A stretch of DNA of 9,062 nt from Oscillospiraceae bacterium (GTDB lineage Bacteria > Bacillota > Clostridia > Oscillospirales > Oscillospiraceae). Positions 5,109-9,062 of the stretch are shown here, piece after piece (position 1 is the first letter of the stretch; each line of letters starts with the position of its first letter). A program made the position numbers and the translations under genes. The stretch covers positions 1 through 9,062 of the forward strand of contig JAEETR010000056.1 in assembly GCA_016286595.1 (NCBI GenBank), given 5' to 3'. The notes beneath the pieces were generated by a model. That model saw only the letters and a program-made list of their open reading frames with translations. It was not told where the DNA came from and did not search any database.

Positions 5109-5190
5109 CCGGACCGGAGCGGAAATATAAATATTTCTTTTAAAGTCTATTCACGGTTTGGACATAATCGCACTGTATCATATGACCAGA
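5102..5190. repeat. Pair of CATATGACC direct repeats in the yabP/htrA divergent region
   Basis: CATATGACCGGA (5102-5113) and CATATGACCAGA (5179-5190) match at 11 of 12 bases and are 77 bp apart. The first overlaps the -35 of the yabP promoter; the second lies between the likely htrA promoter and its ribosome binding site. They may be binding sites of one regulator or chance; no regulator gene is nearby. Confidence 0.4.
5139..5168 (+). promoter_or_regulatory. Possible promoter of htrA
   Basis: TTTAAA (5139-5144) and CATAAT (5163-5168) are 18 bp apart in the AT-rich part of the divergent region. An alternative -10, TATCAT (5176-5181), lacks a good -35. Either gives a leader of roughly 50-65 nt. 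Confidence 0.35.
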
Positions 5191-5238
5191 CAGTGAGGCA
5201 AACACCTGTTTTCAAACTATTTGAGGGAGGTTAAAGAT

Positions 5239-7014
5239 ATGACAGACGAAATAAGAAACGCAGACGAAGAGATCCGTCCCGAGAACCTTCAGGACGAGAA
5301 CGCCGCGGTCACCGACACCGAACCGACGTATACCCAGCCCGTTTACACCGAGCCGGTCAGCACCGAGCCCGTCAGCGCGGACAGCGCCGCGGAGGAGAAC
5401 GGTTACGTCCGTTCCGAGACCGACACCGGTTACGTAAGCCCCGTCCGGCCGGCAGAGTCCGCCGCAAATACCGCCGGCATGTGGACCACCCCCGCCTACG
5501 AGCCCCAGCAGACCACAGCCCAGAACTACTACTCTCCCAGCTATCACGTCCCCGCCGACGAGCGTGCGGCGGCTCCCGTGAAGAAGGAGAAGAAAAAAAG
5601 AAAGCACACGTTCCTCAAGGCGGTGTGCATAGTCCTGGCCTGCGTGCTCCTGTCCTCCAGCGCCGCCTACTTCGCGGCCGGGTACGTTATGGACAAGCGT
5701 ATGGCCGAGTTTGAGGCGATACGCCAGAGCGAACAGCAGCAGCAGACCAAGGTGGTCATCGGCGCCGCCACTACCGACGACAATAACGAGAGCGTCGACG
5801 TCAGCAGCAGGAACGGCGAGTCTGCAGCAGCCGCCCCCACCGGCGACGTGATGAGCGCCAAGGAGATATACGACATGGCCTGCAAGCAGGTGGTCGGCAT
5901 CAACACCTCGGTCTCCGGCACCAACATCTTCGGCCAGTCCACCAGCGCCGCAGTCAGCGGCTCCGGCATCATCATCTCCGAGGACGGCTACATTCTCACC
6001 AATTACCACGTCGTCTCCTACTGCGTCGAGTACGGCTACCCCATGACCGTCATCACCTATGACGGCAAGAGTTACGACGCTCAGGTCATCGGCTACGAAT
6101 CCAGCTGCGACGTGGCCGTGATAAAGATCGAGGCCGAGGGACTTTCCCCCGCCAAAATCGGCGACTCCGACTCCATCAGCGTGGGCGACAAGGCCTACGC
6201 CGTGGGCAATCCTCTGGGCGAGCTGGCCTACACCATGACCAGCGGCATCGTCAGCGCTCTTGACCGTGTCATCACCACCGTAAGCGACACCACCGGTCAG
6301 AGCCAGTCCATCAATATGTTCCAGATCGACGCGGCCGTCAACTCCGGCAACTCCGGCGGCCCCGTGTACAACGATCGCGGCGAGCTCATCGGCATCGTCA
6401 CCGCCAAGTACGCCGATGAGGGCGTGGAGGGCCTCGGCTTCGCCATACCCATCAACGACGCGCTGAACATCACCACCCAGCTTATCGAAAAGGGCTTCGT
6501 TTCCGGCGCTCTTCTGGGCGTGAGCGTGGCTAACGTGACAGACGTCTACTCCAACTTCGCCATCGAGTACTACTCCTATCCCTCCGGCGCCTACGTGGTG
6601 TCCGTGGTGGAGGGCTCCTGCGCCGAGAAGGGCGGTATCCAGGCCGGCGATATCATCACCGGGCTCAACGGCAACGCCATCAACTCCAAGGCGGCGCTGA
6701 TAGCCGGCATGAAGAAGTGCGCTCCGGGCGATGAGGGCGTCATCACGGTGTATCGCACCGGCGCAACTCTGGAGACCGGCGAGTACATCGACCTGACCGT
6801 CGTCTTTGACGAGACTACCGGCCAGAACGTCACTGACGAGGATACGGACGAGAATACCGATGAAAATACCGCTCCCGGCCAGCAGTTCCCCGGACAGCAG
6901 AGACCGGACCAGCAGGTGCCCGATGAGGGCGAACAGGGCGGCTCCGGCGGCTACTTCGATTTCCCCTGGCCTTTCGGCGACTGGCCCTTCGGCGGCTTCG
7001 GCGGCGGCAACTGA
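5239..7014 (+). CDS. htrA: HtrA/DegP-like membrane-anchored serine protease with PDZ domain
   Basis: The 591-residue protein degrades misfolded exported proteins at the outer face of the membrane. The start is ATG 5239 with GGGAGG eight bases upstream. Residues 1-124 are a long acidic, disordered cytoplasmic tail containing TEPV repeats (YTEPVSTEPVS). A basic KKEKKKRK stretch precedes the single membrane span at 125-151. The trypsin-like domain has the full catalytic triad: His257 (LTNYHVV), Asp291 (SSCDVAVI) and Ser372 (GNSGGPV), with normal spacing. One PDZ domain covers about 425-525 (GGIQAGDIITGLNG). The C-terminal 65 residues are a Gln/Pro/Glu linker and then a Phe/Trp/Gly-rich end (DFPWPFGDWPFGGF). 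The gene ends in TGA directly followed by in-frame TAA, then a terminator. It diverges from yabP. The long cytosolic tail is common in Clostridia HtrA proteins. Paralogue assignment (A, B or other) is not possible here. Confidence 0.95.
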   Translation: MTDEIRNADEEIRPENLQDENAAVTDTEPTYTQPVYTEPVSTEPVSADSAAEENGYVRSETDTGYVSPVRPAESAANTAGMWTTPAYEPQQTTAQNYYSPSYHVPADERAAAPVKKEKKKRKHTFLKAVCIVLACVLLSSSAAYFAAGYVMDKRMAEFEAIRQSEQQQQTKVVIGAATTDDNNESVDVSSRNGESAAAAPTGDVMSAKEIYDMACKQVVGINTSVSGTNIFGQSTSAAVSGSGIIISEDGYILTNYHVVSYCVEYGYPMTVITYDGKSYDAQVIGYESSCDVAVIKIEAEGLSPAKIGDSDSISVGDKAYAVGNPLGELAYTMTSGIVSALDRVITTVSDTTGQSQSINMFQIDAAVNSGNSGGPVYNDRGELIGIVTAKYADEGVEGLGFAIPINDALNITTQLIEKGFVSGALLGVSVANVTDVYSNFAIEYYSYPSGAYVVSVVEGSCAEKGGIQAGDIITGLNGNAINSKAALIAGMKKCAPGDEGVITVYRTGATLETGEYIDLTVVFDETTGQNVTDEDTDENTDENTAPGQQFPGQQRPDQQVPDEGEQGGSGGYFDFPWPFGDWPFGGFGGGN

Positions 7015-7032
7015 TAACGCCATAGACAATTC

Positions 7033-7064
7033 AAAAGGAGGCATCGAATCCGATGCCTCCTTTT
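7033..7064 (+). terminator. Terminator of htrA
   Basis: A perfect 14-bp stem (7033-7046 with 7051-7064) with an AATC loop ends in CCTTTTATTATG, 18 bp after the htrA stop. The A-rich left arm makes it usable from the other strand too. Confidence 0.92.
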
Positions 7065-7086
7065 ATTATGTTTAGTCTTTCCCGTC

Positions 7087-7122
7087 AAAAAAAGAGGCAC
7101 CCAATCGGGTGCCTCTTTTTTT
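7087..7122 (-). terminator. Terminator of the rightmost operon (bidirectional)
   Basis: A perfect 16-bp stem (7087-7102 with 7107-7122) with an AATC loop carries seven T on each strand. It lies 11 bp beyond the stop of the two-span membrane protein gene, so its main job is on the minus strand, with a second role as a backup for htrA. Confidence 0.93.
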
Positions 7123-7133
7123 GCTCATTTTCT

Positions 7134-7778
7134 TTACTTTATCTTCGCGTTGGGGCAGTGGGTTTTGAGGAACTGCTCCACAAAGGCGAAATCCGCAGCC
7201 TCTGCGTAGACCTGATTCTTGTCCAGCTTCAGATCCACATGGATCGTGTCACGGCGGGGGCGGACCTTGAGAACCGCCACGTTTTTCAGCTCCGTGGTCA
7301 TGGAATTGCGGGAGGCGGCGTTCATGCCGATTCCCATTGTGCCGGGACTGCCCGCCGCGGCGCCCGCGGCGGCGGTGAGCCAGCCAAGAGCCTGGGCTTT
7401 CTCGAACTGCTTGGGCATCTGGATGTGGCTGACGTAGTCCTCCGTCATCTCAAAGAGGACCTGATACTTCCAGCCGTACATGATGCCCACGACGATATAG
7501 CCCAGAAGGCTGAGGACCAGCAGGATGCCCACCAGAATGAGGATAGGCTCGCCGATGCCCAGCAGGTCTGCCGCGCCGTCAATGCCGTTGAAAAGCTTGA
7601 AAATAAGCTCCAGCACCACAACGGCGCCCAGGGAGATGCCCAGCACCTTCCACACCGTGAACATGACGGTGGGGTTTCTCAGCAGATCGTAGTTGTAGGT
7701 CCAGCGGTACACGCCGTCCGGGCATAGCCAGATGTTCTCCGTGACCTTTTTTCCCTCAAGCCTGTTTTCCTCGCTCAT
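7134..7778 (-). CDS. Conserved-looking two-span membrane protein, function unknown
   Basis: The 214-residue protein has a polar N terminus with CPDGVYRWTYNYDLLRNPT (19-37), then two membrane spans (about 40-62 and 78-99) linked by a short acidic loop, and a C-terminal soluble half. The soluble half contains a flexible Ala/Gly-rich segment (GWLTAAAGAAAGS) and a strand-rich end finishing HCPNAKIK. The tight CPDG...RWTY...NPT block looks like a conserved signature, and I have the impression of similar hypothetical proteins in gut Clostridia, but I attach no function. Single Cys residues near each end do not make a zinc site alone. ATG 7778 has AGGAGG ten bases upstream, inside the end of the lipoprotein gene, which stops five bases before. 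The gene is the last of a three-gene operon and is probably translationally coupled. Confidence 0.85.
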   Translation of the reverse strand: MSEENRLEGKKVTENIWLCPDGVYRWTYNYDLLRNPTVMFTVWKVLGISLGAVVVLELIFKLFNGIDGAADLLGIGEPILILVGILLVLSLLGYIVVGIMYGWKYQVLFEMTEDYVSHIQMPKQFEKAQALGWLTAAAGAAAGSPGTMGIGMNAASRNSMTTELKNVAVLKVRPRRDTIHVDLKLDKNQVYAEAADFAFVEQFLKTHCPNAKIK

Positions 7779-7783
7779 ATCAG

Positions 7784-8257
7784 TTAATCCTCCTTCAGAA
7801 ATGTGATGTCAAAGGATTTGTCGTCCTCCAGGAACAGCAGTGGGATTTTCTCCGCAGTCACCACGCCGACGCCCACGGAGGCGCCGGAGCCGTCCCGGGC
7901 CGCTATACCCACCGTGATCACGGCGGACTGTCCGTTCACGGAGATGCGCAGCTCGTGGGCCGCGTCGTACCGCACCGGGACGCTGCCTCCCGGCGGCAGC
8001 TCGCCGCTGAGGAAGGCGTAGGTCCCCTCGCTTTTGCCCTCAGGCAGACCCGTCAGCGCGGCCAGCTCACCGTCGAGATTGAGCTCTACGCTCTCACCGT
8101 CGCCGTTGAAGGTCATCGTGCCGTGGTCCGACGTGAACACGCCCTCATGGGCGGTGGGGGCAGGGGAGTCAGGCTCGTAGGGGACGTTGTCCGGCTTTGA
8201 CGCGCACCCGCCGCACAGCACCAGCAGCGCGATAATAAACACAACGCATCGTTTCAT
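7784..8257 (-). CDS. Putative lipoprotein, function unknown
   Basis: The 157-residue product starts MKRCVVFIIALLVLCGGCASK: a basic n-region, a hydrophobic core and a lipobox ending in Cys18, so it should be lipid-anchored on the outer face of the membrane. The lipobox is odd, with Cys rather than Leu at -3 (CGGC). A Pro-rich linker follows, then a beta-rich domain (HGTMTFNGDGESVELNLDGE, later VRYDAAHELRISVNGQ) with Gly-turn-Gly patterns like small beta-barrel or sandwich domains. I do not recognise the family. The start is uncertain: ATG 8257 fits the signal peptide but has only a weak GGGGACGG site, while GTG 8278, seven codons earlier, overlaps the upstream stop as GTGA. It sits between a helical protein and a two-span membrane protein. 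Confidence 0.82.
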   Translation of the reverse strand: MKRCVVFIIALLVLCGGCASKPDNVPYEPDSPAPTAHEGVFTSDHGTMTFNGDGESVELNLDGELAALTGLPEGKSEGTYAFLSGELPPGGSVPVRYDAAHELRISVNGQSAVITVGIAARDGSGASVGVGVVTAEKIPLLFLEDDKSFDITFLKED

Positions 8258-8274
8258 ATCACGCACCGTCCCCG

Positions 8275-9062
8275 TCACGTCCTGCGGAACTCGATTGGCG
8301 GCATGTTCTCAAGAATGTTGAGCTGCTGCTCCACAATGGCCGTGTCGTCCTCCAGCCTGTCGCGATGGTCCTCAACACTGTAAGAAAGGTTCGCCGCCCC
8401 TTCATATGCGGAGTCGAGCCAGCTGAAGCAGATGGTGAACATCGCGTCTATCACAACGGGCAGGTTCTCCACGAAGGGTACGGAGACCTCGTAGCCGCCC
8501 ACGCTTATCACCAGGTTGCCGTTGTCCAGCCGTACGGGCATGGAGTTGTACGCGGCGTCCGCCGCCACCTGGAAGGCGTGAGCGCCCTTAAGACCGAAGC
8601 GGTCCTGCAGGTACCCCACGATCACCTCGTCCACAGTGGAGCCCAGTGCGTCGCCGGTGTCCTTGGCTCCGCCCACCGCGTAGTTGAGGGCGGCGCCCAG
8701 CAGCAGGTCCTTCGACTGGCTGAACATGGAGTCCTCGCTTGTCAGATTATACGCGATAAACTCGCTGACCTTCTCCGCGCCCTCGTTGATGATCTTCTGC
8801 TGGAAGGCCTGCTCCGCCTGGATGGCGGCGGCCTTGGCGCCCTTGGCCGCCCAGTACTGGGCGGTGCTCAGACCTCCGTTCTGTATGGACTCCCTCACGG
8901 AGTTCTGGAAGGCGGTGTCGCCGGCCAGCTTCATGGCCCGCTGCATGGAATCGTTGCACAGTCCCTTGAATACGGTGCCGCTGAACTTGGCGATTTTTTC
9001 AAGGACCGCCTGAGAGAAGTTTTTGATGACGCCGGAAAGCCACGCCTTGAACTTTGCAAAGG
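8275..9062 (-). CDS. C-terminal part of a helical protein of unknown function (5' end beyond window)
   Basis: The frame is open to the right edge, so at least 261 residues of a longer protein are seen; the internal ATG at 8946 is not the real start. Upstream of it the frame continues FKAWLSGVIKNFSQAVLEKI. The first 120 or so visible residues are Ala- and Gln-rich amphipathic helices (GAKAAAIQAEQAFQQKIINE), then a mixed region with a short strand pair (GNLVISVGGYEVSVPF) and a hydrophobic stretch (VVIDAMFTICFSWL) that might be a membrane span or a buried helix. The end is acidic and coiled-coil-like (RDRLEDDTAIVEQQLNIL). There are no catalytic motifs. Its TGA stop overlaps the GTG that could start the lipoprotein gene, so the three genes form one operon. 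It could be a secreted or surface protein, but no signal region is in view. Confidence 0.75.
   Translation of the reverse strand, partial: FAKFKAWLSGVIKNFSQAVLEKIAKFSGTVFKGLCNDSMQRAMKLAGDTAFQNSVRESIQNGGLSTAQYWAAKGAKAAAIQAEQAFQQKIINEGAEKVSEFIAYNLTSEDSMFSQSKDLLLGAALNYAVGGAKDTGDALGSTVDEVIVGYLQDRFGLKGAHAFQVAADAAYNSMPVRLDNGNLVISVGGYEVSVPFVENLPVVIDAMFTICFSWLDSAYEGAANLSYSVEDHRDRLEDDTAIVEQQLNILENMPPIEFRRT

Noticed and set aside
5212..7044. A 610-codon open frame on the minus strand across the whole of htrA
   Set aside because: It is the exact antisense of a gene with a full catalytic triad. The translation is repetitive Gly/Val/Asp/His, typical of an antisense shadow of GC-rich coding sequence, and it starts within the htrA terminator region.

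Overview
The window looks like a chromosomal segment of an endospore-forming, Gram-positive member of the Clostridia. An Oscillospiraceae/Ruminococcaceae-type gut organism is my best guess, but this is inference. The support is a yabP-yabQ-divIC sporulation/division cluster behind a sigma-E-like promoter, strong AGGAGG-type ribosome binding sites, a single-span membrane-anchored HtrA protease, a lipoprotein, intrinsic terminators, and GC-rich genes with AT-rich intergenic gaps.

Layout from left to right. (1) At 1-254 is the 3' end of a + strand gene of unknown function; its product ends in three copies of a 12-residue Gly/Leu/Pro repeat, followed by a terminator. (2) An AT-rich gap (about 302-460) holds a 12-bp tandem duplication, a perfect palindrome and the terminator of a minus-strand tRNA-Ser(GGA) (461-552). 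The tRNA has a perfect-consensus promoter whose -35 box contains the stop codon of the gene upstream of it. (3) A minus-strand pair follows: metG (methionyl-tRNA synthetase) and, 13 bp downstream of it, a membrane acyltransferase. (4) The 330-bp gap 3652-3981 carries the metG promoter, a cluster of CGACAAAAG boxes, and an apparently free-standing + strand transcription unit. That unit has a promoter, about 97 nt of structured non-coding sequence and a strong terminator, and is the best candidate in the window for something undescribed. (5) The minus-strand operon yabP-yabQ-divIC follows, with an unusual 122-nt overlap between yabQ and divIC. (6) A divergent + strand htrA-type protease gene lies at 5239-7014. 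(7) Two back-to-back hairpin terminators separate htrA from a convergent minus-strand operon of three genes: a helical protein that runs off the right edge, a lipoprotein and a two-span membrane protein. I recognise none of the three functionally.

Functionally, the window joins translation (tRNA-Ser, metG), cell-envelope modification (acyltransferase), spore cortex/septum formation (yabP, yabQ, divIC) and envelope stress proteolysis (htrA). The rightmost operon is probably envelope-associated. No transposase, integrase, CRISPR array or rRNA was seen.
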